Positions 37,493 through 47,712 of a DNA stretch of 64,000 nucleotides are shown here, piece by piece. The first letter of the stretch is position 1. The number at the start of each line of letters is the position of its first letter. Origin of the DNA: Torymus aiolomorphi (Eukaryota > Arthropoda > Insecta > Hymenoptera > Torymidae); NCBI GenBank assembly GCA_036365515.1, contig CM070877.1, positions 16,324,201 to 16,388,200 on the forward strand, in the 5' to 3' direction. A model generated the notes under the pieces. That model had not been told where the DNA came from, ran no database searches, and worked only from the letters and a program-made list of their open reading frames with translations. The translations under genes were made by a program, and so were the position numbers.

Positions 37493-38755
37493 TGCGTTGA
37501 CCTCGTATCCTCCGCCTACTTGGGTGTCCAAATTATTTAAATAATCGTTTTGCTTATTATTTCATGTCTTCATGACTCCCTCCTATTCGTGGACCTCGTG
37601 TCCCCCGGCTACTTGGGTTTAAAAATTATTTAAATAATAGTCTTGCTTACGTCGCACGTCTACGTAACTCCGTTATAAACTTGGAACTTGCGTCCCCCGG
37701 CTACTTGGGTTTAAAAATTGTTTAAATAATCGTTTGGCTTATTTTTTTATGTCTACGTGACCCCCTTATATGCGTGGAGCTCATATCCCCACCTATTTGG
37801 GTTTAAAAATTATTTAATTAATCGTTTTGCTTATTTTGTCATGTCTATATGACTCCCTTATATGCTTGGATCTCATACCCCCGTCTACTTGGGTTTAAAA
37901 ATTGTTTAATTAATCGTTTTGCTTATTTTGTCATGTCTACATGACTCCCTTATATGCTTGGAACTCATACCCCCGTCTACTTGGGTTTAAAAATTGTTTA
38001 AATAATCGTCGTGATTACTGTTGCTCATCTACGTAATTCCCTTATATGTGTGGACCTCGTATCCCCCGCCTACTTGGGTTTAAAAATTATTTAAATAATC
38101 ATTTCGCTTATTGTTTCATGTCTTCATGACTCCCTCCTATTCGTGGACCACGTGTCCCCCGGCTACTTGAGTTTAAAAATTGTTTAAATAATCGTCGGGA
38201 TTACTGTTGCTCTTCTACGTAATTTCCTTATATGCTTGGAACTCGCGTCCCCCGACTACTTGGGTTTAAAAATTGTTTAAATAACTGTCTTGGTTATTGT
38301 TGCACGTCTACGTAATTCCCTCATATGCCTGGTCCTCGTGCCCCTCGGCTACTTGGGTTTAAAAATTATTTATATAATCGTTTGGCTCATTTTTTTATGT
38401 CTACATGACTCCCTTATATGCGTGGACCTTATATCCCCCGCCTACTTGGGTTTAAAAATTATTTATATAATCGTTTGGCTCATTTTTTTATGTCTACATG
38501 ACTCCCTTATATGCGTGGACCTTATATCCCCCGCCTACTTGGGTTTAAAAATTATTTATATAATCGTTTGGCTTATTTTGTCATGTCTACATGACTGCCT
38601 TATATGCTTGGATCTCATACCCCCGCCCACTTGGGTTTAAAAGTTGTTTAAATAAATGTCTTGCTTATTGTTGCACGTCAACGTAATTCCTTAATATACG
38701 TGGACCTCGCATCCCCCGGCTACTTGGGTTATTATAGATTACTTAAACAGTCGAT
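37493..38755 (+). repeat. 92-93-bp satellite array, about 13-14 units
   Basis: The word ACTTGGGTTTAAAAATT recurs at about 37611, 37703, 37795, 37887, 37979, 38072, 38164, 38258, 38351, 38444, 38537, 38629 and 38722, a period of 92-93 bp. Two neighbouring units (38351-38537) are nearly identical, indicating recent local expansion. Frames through it (the repeated IIYIIVWLI type) are artefacts. Confidence 0.9.
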
Positions 38756-38789
38756 TGGCAACTTTTTTTTCCTCATTGAAACGCTCCCT

Positions 38790-38905
38790 GACGCCTCTGA
38801 AAAGAAGTAGATATAAAAAATGCTCATTCTGCGGGGGCCCACGTTTGTGGGGGCCCTGGGGCCCGTGCCCGGAGTGCCCATTGGTAGATCCGCCTCTGTT
38901 GGGAC
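38790..38905 (-). mobile_element. hAT-like terminal fragment
   Basis: On the minus strand CAGAGGCGGATCTACCAATG looks like a hAT terminus and runs into a G/C-rich stretch. The matching inverted end is missing; a CAGAGGCG word at the other side lies in the same orientation. Probably a decayed end. Confidence 0.35.
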
Positions 38906-39249
38906 CAGTAGTGGAATAACAGTAAAAAATCTACAATAAACAGTTAAGACGATAACGGCATTAATGTTAGGAAATGAGTAGTGGATGGGACACAGGGCTT
39001 CTTCAAATAAGCCACTCTCTTGTGAACAGTAACAACGGTGAACTTTATTAACTTGAGTACAGCTCTCTCTCTTTACAACTGCTCCTGGCAGAGGACGGCG
39101 GACGAGTGAGCTCCCGCTTCGGCCGCTCGCTCTCGCTAGCTTGCGTCTCGCTATACGCGAGATGGCGCTACGTATTCATTCTCTCTCATACGTCGACATA
39201 AATGTACCTTATATTCTAACACGCCTCCTTACATTTATGTTTCTCGCAA

Positions 39250-42200
39250 TTACAATAGTCTTGAAATTAAATTCAATAAACTTCTCAAATTTTCAAATCT
39301 TACTCGTCCAAGAGCCTTTGTCAAAATATCTGCAACATTTTTCTCTGTACTAACCTTAACAATATCAATTAAACCTTTCTCATAATTCTCGTTTACAAAA
39401 TGATAATGTACTTCGATGTACTTAGATTTTTTAGTAAAATTACCGTACTTGGCAATAATCACAGCGCCTGAATTATCCTCATAAACATTTACTGGTTTCT
39501 CAATTTCTACATTAAAGCTATTTAACAAATCTCTTATTAATAAAATTTCACTTACTGCTTCCGACAGTGCAACATACTCTGCAGCTGTTGAAGACTTCGT
39601 TACACTTCCTTGTTTCCTTGATTTCCAATGAATCACATTACCAAATAACTTTATAACATATCCAGTCGTTGACTTTCTATCATTACAATCTCCTGCCCAA
39701 TCGGCATCAACATAACATTCAAGAACATCTGCTTTATCATTTTTCTTGTAACTTAATTTTAAATCTTTAGTCAAATACAAATATTTTAAAATTCTTAATG
39801 CATATTTATAGTGAGTTTCATCGTAACAGTTTTGGAATCTACTTAAATAATTAACACTGTAACTCACATCTAATCTAGTTCCTGAACTAATATACAAAAG
39901 TGCTCCTATTAAATTTCTATATTTTAAATTCTCATTTATTTCTTGAGCAGGTTCTAGTTTCAAATTTTGTTCCATTGGAGTCTCATATAATTTCGCTTGT
40001 TCAATCTGATACTTTCTTGCTAATGACTCTATGTATTTTTCCTGATCCAATGACATCTCATTTTTCTTTTCATCATACTCTATATTAATACCTAAATACA
40101 TACTCACTTTTCCTAATTCTTTCATCTGAAATCTTTCCTTTAACATACTTTTTATGAAATTCAAATTTTGTCTATTTTTACAACAAATCAAGAGGTCATC
40201 TACAAATATAATCAAATATATAATCTCACCCTTTTGTTTCAAAGTATACAAACAATAATCATTTTTGCTTCTCGCGAATCCTAATGATTTTAAATAATCA
40301 TCCAAACACTCGTACCACGCTCTCGGACTCTCACGCAGACCATACAATGCTTTATTCAACATACACACTCTTTCAGTTCCATCCTCATAACCTTCAGGTT
40401 GTTTAACAAATACTCTCGACTTAACTTTACCATTTAAAAACGCTGTCTCTACATCCATCTGTTCAATTAAAAGTCTATTTTGACAACAATATGATAATAA
40501 TACTTTCAACGTTTGCGTTTTCGCTACTGGAGAATAAATATCATCCAGCACATCTTTCTGTTGATAACCTCTTACAACAATTCTAGCTTTATATACGTTT
40601 TCGCTTTTCTTAGTATAAATCCATTTTAAGTCTATCACTTTTTCATTCTTTGGTTTTTCGACTAATTCCCAAGTTTTATTTTTCTTTAAACTATTCATTT
40701 CTTTGTTCATAGCATCTACCCAAAAATTAGACTCATCACTTTCAATAGCCTCTTTAAAGCTTACAGGACTATCTGCACTACAATAATTTACATAAATACA
40801 TCCACTATATACATAATTATCATCAAATCTACTAGGTCTTGTAATCGTTCTTTGTGACCTTCTTATTTCAGGTACTTCTTCTACTTCATTATCAGCATTT
40901 CCATTGTTATTTATATTTTCATTTAAATTTTCTAAATCAGTTTTACTTCCCCTACTCTCCCCAAGGGTCGAAGTAGGTGAAGGGATTAAGTCATTATCGT
41001 TTTCATTTCTTTCATCAATATCATTAAACCCAATGCATTTTATATCTTCTTCTATAACATCAACGTGTCTAGCTACAACAACTCTATTTCCTATCAACAC
41101 TCTGTACCCTGTTACATCATAACCTATCAAAATACCTAAATCAGCTTTTCTATCCCATTTCGAATTTCTTTTGCTTTCCGGTACTCTCACATATACTTTA
41201 CTTCCATATAATTTTAAATACTTTGCATCTGGTTTTTCATTGAAAAATATCTCATAAGGAGATTTGTTTTTTACTAATGTGTTTGCAATTGTTCTATTCT
41301 TAAGATATGCCGCGGCACAAACTACTTCTGGCCAGTACCTTTTTTCTAATTTAGATTCTGCTAATAAGCACCTAGCACTGTCCATAATCGTCCTATTGTA
41401 CCTCTCAGCGGTACCATTTAACTCGTGTACATAAGGTGGACATGGTTCTACCTCGATTCCCTTATTTCTAAATAACCTATACATATCTCTATTCAAATAT
41501 TCAGTGCCATTATCACATCTTAGTTTCTTAATTTTCTTTCCTGTCTTATTCTCAACTAAATTTATATACTCCTCAAATTTATCATATACCTCACTTTTTG
41601 ACTTTATCGGATAAACTTTAGCTAGTTTACTAAATTCGTCAATAAACGTAAGAAAATATTTTTCCCCTTTATAACCTTCTGAATGTGGCCCATTTAAATC
41701 TGTATGCACTATTTCTAAAATTTTCTTGGCTCTTTTCCTATTATTATCAAAAGGAATATTATGCATTTTATTCTTAATACATGTAGCACACTTAAAATAG
41801 TCAGATTCTATTTCACTAGGTAAACCTTCCAATACATGATTTCTACACATAGTGTTCAAATAATTAAAATTAACATGCCCGAGAGTTCTATGCCATCTTT
41901 CTTTCATAGTCATTTTTTCATTTCTTATTGACATATTCGTTTCACTACTTTGATCTATATAACCTGTCATTTTATAAACTCTATTACTTTTCCAAGCTAT
42001 TCCAACTAAGTTATTTCCATTATAAATCTTTGAGCTATTTCCAATTGAGACAATTTTATTTTTATCAGTTACTCTTGCAAAACTCATTAAATTTCTATCC
42101 ATCTCTTTTACATAGAAAACATTTTCAATATTAAAGTCAATTAAATCATTAAATACTTTAAATTTCCCTTTAACTCGACCTATTTTAGTCGCCTTTAAAA

Positions 42201-43431
42201 TCCTACCATCTCCTACTTTAACATCTATTGGCTCTTTTAATACAATCGAATCATAATAATACCTGTCATTATTAATAACGTGGTCCGTACAGCCACTGTC
42301 CAAAATCCACTCTATTTTACCATCATTCACATTACCGTATACTGTATTCGCGGACCTAACCTCTACTGACGCGCTAAATGCATCGCTCTTCTCCGCGCCT
42401 CGCTCAGCTTGGCTGCCGTCGTCGCCGGTTCTCGCGCCTCGGCCGCGTTGTCGGTAGCCGCTTCTTCCACGCCGGTTGGAACTCGTTCCTCGCTGCTGGC
42501 TGGCTCCTCGGCCGCTCGCGCCTCCTCGCTGTTGCGAGTAGCCTCTGCCGATTCCCCCACCGCTCCGTGGCGCGCGGCTTCCTCTGCCGCCTCCTTGCTG
42601 TGGCGTGCGATTCCCGGAATTGTTTTTCGTCGGGCAATCGTATTGTATGTGTCCTACACCACCACATACATAACATGTCCTTTTGTCCTGGTGTTTGTTC
42701 TTTTCAAACGTGAACGCGTTTGATCTTGAATTTTCACTTTCACCATGTTTCTTCTTAAATTCATATTCTAGTTTTGACTTCACAAATTCCACTGTTTTGT
42801 CCTTTTCCGGTAATGCGTCCACAATATCAACCATGTGCGACATACTTTCTGGTAGCGTTAATAAGAAGTAATTCAATTTATCTTCTTTTGTCACGTTTTC
42901 TCCTGCATTTTTTAACTCGTTCACTAATTTTTCAAAGTTATTATAGAAGTCTGTCGGGTTCTCACTTTCATTCATTTTCAAATCAAGTAACTTTCTTTTA
43001 CACAGCAGTTTCACAGCACTGCTTTTCACCAAATAATGTTCATCCAATTTAGCAACCATTTTCTTTGCAGTTTCTTCTGAAATAATTAATTCTAATTGTG
43101 TATTCGTCATACTGTTCACTATATAATTTTTTGCTTTTATCTCTTTTTTCTTCCACTCGATTTCTGTTATTTCTGCCGGTCTTTCATTATGCTCGATAAC
43201 TTCACTGCACTCTTTAAATTCCAAGAATAATTTCAATTTGTACTTCCATTTATCATAATGTGTCCCATCAAATACTTGTAGCGTGAATCCTTTATTCTCC
43301 GATGCCATCTCGCTTTCAACAGGAATTTCCTTTTTAACTTCCTTAATTTCTGTATCAAAAAACTCTTCTTCACTTTCAGTTTCACTTGACTTTTCACTTT
43401 TTACTTCCCGAGGCTCTGTCTTTACGCTCAT
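39250..43431 (-). CDS. Copia Gag-Pol polyprotein, uninterrupted
   Basis: ATG at 43429-43431 is the first methionine codon of the frame and gives 1393 residues. The frame itself stays open 14 codons further upstream. In order: a charged N-terminal Gag region; a zinc knuckle C-x2-C-x4-H-x4-C near residue 255; an RGG-rich linker; the protease motif LDSGCTDH near 380; integrase with a His/Cys finger (HRTLGH, CATCIKNK) and the acidic triad context HTDLNGP and RCDNGTEY; reverse transcriptase with YGLRESPRAW and FVDDLL; and RNase H with DADWAGD and AEYVALSEA. Gag-protease-integrase-RT-RNase H is the Copia order. No stop or frameshift was seen. Confidence 0.95.
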   Translation of the reverse strand: MSVKTEPREVKSEKSSETESEEEFFDTEIKEVKKEIPVESEMASENKGFTLQVFDGTHYDKWKYKLKLFLEFKECSEVIEHNERPAEITEIEWKKKEIKAKNYIVNSMTNTQLELIISEETAKKMVAKLDEHYLVKSSAVKLLCKRKLLDLKMNESENPTDFYNNFEKLVNELKNAGENVTKEDKLNYFLLTLPESMSHMVDIVDALPEKDKTVEFVKSKLEYEFKKKHGESENSRSNAFTFEKNKHQDKRTCYVCGGVGHIQYDCPTKNNSGNRTPQQGGGRGSRAPRSGGGIGRGYSQQRGGASGRGASQQRGTSSNRRGRSGYRQRGRGARTGDDGSQAERGAEKSDAFSASVEVRSANTVYGNVNDGKIEWILDSGCTDHVINNDRYYYDSIVLKEPIDVKVGDGRILKATKIGRVKGKFKVFNDLIDFNIENVFYVKEMDRNLMSFARVTDKNKIVSIGNSSKIYNGNNLVGIAWKSNRVYKMTGYIDQSSETNMSIRNEKMTMKERWHRTLGHVNFNYLNTMCRNHVLEGLPSEIESDYFKCATCIKNKMHNIPFDNNRKRAKKILEIVHTDLNGPHSEGYKGEKYFLTFIDEFSKLAKVYPIKSKSEVYDKFEEYINLVENKTGKKIKKLRCDNGTEYLNRDMYRLFRNKGIEVEPCPPYVHELNGTAERYNRTIMDSARCLLAESKLEKRYWPEVVCAAAYLKNRTIANTLVKNKSPYEIFFNEKPDAKYLKLYGSKVYVRVPESKRNSKWDRKADLGILIGYDVTGYRVLIGNRVVVARHVDVIEEDIKCIGFNDIDERNENDNDLIPSPTSTLGESRGSKTDLENLNENINNNGNADNEVEEVPEIRRSQRTITRPSRFDDNYVYSGCIYVNYCSADSPVSFKEAIESDESNFWVDAMNKEMNSLKKNKTWELVEKPKNEKVIDLKWIYTKKSENVYKARIVVRGYQQKDVLDDIYSPVAKTQTLKVLLSYCCQNRLLIEQMDVETAFLNGKVKSRVFVKQPEGYEDGTERVCMLNKALYGLRESPRAWYECLDDYLKSLGFARSKNDYCLYTLKQKGEIIYLIIFVDDLLICCKNRQNLNFIKSMLKERFQMKELGKVSMYLGINIEYDEKKNEMSLDQEKYIESLARKYQIEQAKLYETPMEQNLKLEPAQEINENLKYRNLIGALLYISSGTRLDVSYSVNYLSRFQNCYDETHYKYALRILKYLYLTKDLKLSYKKNDKADVLECYVDADWAGDCNDRKSTTGYVIKLFGNVIHWKSRKQGSVTKSSTAAEYVALSEAVSEILLIRDLLNSFNVEIEKPVNVYEDNSGAVIIAKYGNFTKKSKYIEVHYHFVNENYEKGLIDIVKVSTEKNVADILTKALGRVRFENLRSLLNLISRLL

Positions 43432-43507
43432 GTGTTTTTCTTTGTTCTTGCGGCAAGCTGCCACAATACTCACCGAGGTTTGTATTGAGTCAGGATCAAA
43501 GAACCAC

Positions 43508-43519
43508 GCTCTGCTACCA
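43508..43519 (-). other. Primer-binding site matching initiator tRNA-Met
   Basis: Directly inside the 5' LTR, the minus strand reads TGGTAGCAGAGC, complementary to the 3' end of eukaryotic initiator tRNA-Met (...GCUCUGCUACCA). This would prime minus-strand cDNA synthesis. Confidence 0.85.
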
Positions 43520-43807
43520 TGTTAGGAAATGAGTAGTGGATGGGACACAGGGCTTCTTCAAATAAGCCACTCTCTTGTGAACAGTAACAACGGTGAACTT
43601 TATTAACTTGAGTACAGCTCTCTCTCTTTACAACTGCTCCTGGCAGAGGACGGCGGACGAGTGAGCTCCCGCTTCGGCCGCTCGCTCTCGCTAGCTTGCG
43701 CCTCGCTATACGCGAGATGGCGCTACGTATTCATTCTCTCTCATACGTCAACATAAATGTACCTTATATTCTAACAATTAATTTATTAGCATTATTTATG
43801 GTGTTAA

Positions 43808-44351
43808 GGGGACGCCGACCTTGCCTGTTTTACCATCTGACCTAACCAATTCAGCGAAATCAGTTTTTCAAAGTTTTCTTTTGAACGAATGAACGGATTA
43901 TTTTGAAAATTGGCAAGGTTGTAGGAAATGGAGAAATGAAGTGCGGACAGCTCCCCAAAACACAATAACTTACAAAAAAAAGAAAAATTCTATTTATACT
44001 TTCTACCGCAACGAAAGAAGGCATTTTTTTAAAATAAACCTTGAAACACGAGCTATCTGCTGAGGTGATTAGTTTTCATGTATTATGCTTAGTTTTAGTA
44101 GTAGAAAAGATTATTAAAAAATTTTTCTCAAAACTGTCCCACTACTGCCTACTTTACCTTTTAGTTGCATCGCACAAGTCGCATTATTTCAAACCTCGTG
44201 TAAGGACCTTATTTTTTACGTCGTCTTTTTTTATTATTTTTACAATAGTATATACAGAGATAAATGAAGAGCTTCCACCATAAATAATATGCTTATAGCA
44301 TAATTTTTGCGATATTGCGATTTTTATGACGTCATTGGCCGGAGAACTACC
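43808..44351. other. TTAA-bounded stretch, possible transposon relic
   Basis: Lies between TTAA at 43804-43807 and TTAA at 44352-44355. Its right end (GAACTACC then TTAA) equals the end word of the foldback at 57340-58555, but the left end does not match well. Otherwise non-coding. Confidence 0.25.
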
Positions 44352-44355
44352 TTAA

Positions 44356-44844
44356 TGTGTCTATGTCTGGTTTTGTTAATAACGTACCTTATACGTTTCT
44401 TGCAGTGTTTTAAACGTGACATAGTAGTGACATATATACGTACCGCGGATTCTTTTTAAAAAATTTTTCAAAATGCTGAAAAAGATTTATAATCAGTTAT
44501 CCACAACTAAAAACCAAAACTATCCTAGGTCAATTAAAATATAATAAAATCGAGTATAATTATTGTCAAAATATTTCCACGTTGAACTTGGATATCCACC
44601 ACTAAGGTTGTTCTTTAATCTTATAAGCTCATATGCAAGCATGAGCCAATACTAATTGTTTGTTATGGAATGTTTAGTAATTTTTATTTGTATCTTGTAT
44701 ATTGTATCTTGTTATAGTTAGATTAGATGAAAATTGGATACTTTTATTAATAAACTCTTATTCTATTTTCATTAATATTACTTAAATATTTAGACAGTGT
44801 AATCATCACAACAAGAATCACTTGACATCTTTACAACATATTTA
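44356..44844. other. Intergenic, nothing supported
   Basis: AT-rich, no reading frame of note, ending at the TA target of the mariner element. Confidence 0.5.
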
Positions 44845-46138
44845 CGAGGGTCATTTGACAAGTACCTAGCCTCACCGCCAGATGGTGCCACTATCGCACC
44901 AGAAATACACTACAGTGCAGTATCTTCCTGTAAACGGTTACAGACGAAATTTCAGCCGGATCGGAGTTGTAGTTTATTTTTGAGAGCGTGTGAAAGCAAA
45001 TGTGTCCGTTGATTTTTGAAAAAATGGAGAAAGAACAATATCGGTCGGTGATTCGATTCTTGTTTTTGGAAGGGAAATCGCGCAGTGAAATTAAAGAACG
45101 CTTGGATGCAGTGTATGGGGATGCTTCTCCTTCGATGGCGACCGTTAAATTTTGGTATAACGAGTTTCAACGTGGTCGTACGTCGGTTTTTGATGATCCA
45201 CGCCCAGGTGCTCCGAAAACAGCCACTACGGAGGAGAACGTGACAAAAATACACGATATCGTTTTGTCAGACCACCAATTAAAGGTGCACGAGATAGCTG
45301 CGATAGTAGGCATCTCAGAAGAACGCGTGTGGCATATCCTACATGAGATTTTAGGCATGAGGAAGCTGTCAGCAAGGTGGGTGCCGCATTTGTTGACTGC
45401 AGACAACAAGCGCATCCGTGTGACCAGTTCAGAGCAGTGTTTGGAGCTGTTTAATCGCAATCCAAAAGAGTTTTTGCGTCGTTACGTGACCGTCGACGAA
45501 ACATGGATTCACTACTACATTCCAGAGACCAAGGAGCAGTCAAAACAGTGGACCTTACCCGGTGAACCTGCTCCGAAGAAGGCGAAGACGGTCCCGTCGG
45601 CCGGAAAGGTGATGGCCACTGTTTTCTGGGATTCTCAAGGTGTGATTTTTATTGACTATCTGGAGAAGGGCAAAACGGTCATAGGACAGTACTACGCCGA
45701 ACTATTGAGCCGATTTGACGCCGTGTTAGAAGAAAAACGGCCCCATTTGTCTAAAAAGAAAGTGCTTTTCCACCACGATAATGCACCGGCTCACACTTCT
45801 GCACTCGCCACGGCTAAATTGGTCGAATTACGCTACGAACTGCTGCCCCATCCACCGTATTCTCCAGATTTGGCTCCGTGCGACTTTTTTTTGTTTCCGA
45901 ACCTAAAAAATTCGCTCACCGGGAAGAGATTCCACTCGAATAACGAAATAATCGCCGCCACGGAGGCCTATTTTGCAAACCAAGAGAAAACATTTTTTTC
46001 AACGGGGTTAAAAAAATTGGAACACCGCTGGACCAAGTGTATTCAACTAAAAGGAGACTACATTGAAAAATAAATTTTATTTTTTGTAAAATTTTGGTGT
46101 TTTCATTTGTAGGCTAGGTACTTATCAAATGACCCTCG
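44845..46138 (+). mobile_element. mariner element, 1.3 kb, structurally complete
   Basis: Inverted repeats of about 28 bp starting CGAGGGTCATTTGA (one internal mismatch, CAAG against TAAG), TA duplication at 44843-44844 and 46139-46140, total 1294 bp, the classical mariner size. It holds a single uninterrupted transposase frame. All parts needed for an autonomous element are present by eye. Confidence 0.95.
45024..46073 (+). CDS. mariner transposase (DD34D), uninterrupted
   Basis: 349 residues from ATG at 45024, the standard mariner length. A frame extension to 45000 has no better start. N-terminal helix-turn-helix pair (VIRFLFLEGKSRSEI; ATVKFWYNEFQRG), linker WVPHLL, then the catalytic acids in VDETWIHYY, HHDNAPAH and YSPDLAPCDFFLF. 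The last two are separated by 34 residues, as in mariner. No frameshift, stop or missing catalytic residue was seen, so it may be active or very recently so. Confidence 0.93.
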   Translation: MEKEQYRSVIRFLFLEGKSRSEIKERLDAVYGDASPSMATVKFWYNEFQRGRTSVFDDPRPGAPKTATTEENVTKIHDIVLSDHQLKVHEIAAIVGISEERVWHILHEILGMRKLSARWVPHLLTADNKRIRVTSSEQCLELFNRNPKEFLRRYVTVDETWIHYYIPETKEQSKQWTLPGEPAPKKAKTVPSAGKVMATVFWDSQGVIFIDYLEKGKTVIGQYYAELLSRFDAVLEEKRPHLSKKKVLFHHDNAPAHTSALATAKLVELRYELLPHPPYSPDLAPCDFFLFPNLKNSLTGKRFHSNNEIIAATEAYFANQEKTFFSTGLKKLEHRWTKCIQLKGDYIEK

Positions 46139-46140
46139 TA

Positions 46141-46756
46141 TGTGTATATTATTTTAAAAGTTCCGATAAATAAGTCTAATCAATTTAATCCACATGATAA
46201 GATGACAAACTTTAAAGTCAATTATCTGAAACTAATTTTTTAATATTTTTTTAAATAGGTAATATTGTTTTTTATGCATGTATAAAAAAAATTCTCTATT
46301 AATGAAAGCAAATCTTATTTTTTCAGCATTTAACTAAGGCTTGCCCACTGAAGTGATTTTTGTACTAATAAAAAGAGCACACAGGTGTTTGAAACATTGC
46401 AACTGAAAAACTAGTATTGTTAGTTTTATTGCACATTTAACATCAAAGAGAACTTTGACAGCCAAAACAAACGTTATGACCACGTAGCTGTCATTAGAAT
46501 CCAGCCATTTGAAAGCCTTTTTATGACTTTTAGGTCAAAATTCAGCAAACATTTTTTGGCGCGCGCAGGTGTTTATTATGTAATTATAATATCTTGAAAA
46601 AATACTTTCATCTATTATAATCGAATATGGCTTATTTTTTTTCATCTTCTATGAGAGACTCAGAATACAAAAAACTTTTTTAAATTAGTTGATTTTTTTT
46701 TATTTTCGGGCAAAAAGAAGATTTTTAAAATTTAGTTTCTATATTGTTTTTTTACA
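46141..46756. other. Intergenic, nothing supported
   Basis: AT-rich sequence between the mariner and the large palindrome. No gene or repeat shared with other parts of the window. Confidence 0.5.

Positions 46757-47706
<950 letters not shown>

Positions 47707-47712
<6 letters not shown>

Larger units (their letters stand above)
38965..43776 (-). mobile_element. Full-length Copia (Ty1/copia) LTR retrotransposon, 4.8 kb
   Basis: Two 257-bp LTRs (38965-39221 and 43520-43776), each TG...CA, flanked by the 5-bp target duplication ATTAA (38960-38964 and 43777-43781). Transcription runs on the minus strand, so the right LTR is the 5' LTR. I count two LTR differences (GCGTCTC against GCGCCTC, and CGTCGAC against CGTCAAC), so the insertion is young. 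One uninterrupted Gag-Pol frame fills the interior. The left-hand end has a short purine tract (minus strand AAGGAGGCG) as a plausible polypurine tract. Confidence 0.95.

Noticed and set aside
33915..38755. CRISPR-like regular repeats
   Set aside because: The 92-93-bp units are contiguous with no unique spacers, in a eukaryotic genome, and occur in opposed arms; they are satellite or foldback repeats.
42363..42723. Frames of 65-111 codons inside the Copia element
   Set aside because: Shadows of the RGG-rich, G/C-rich part of Gag.
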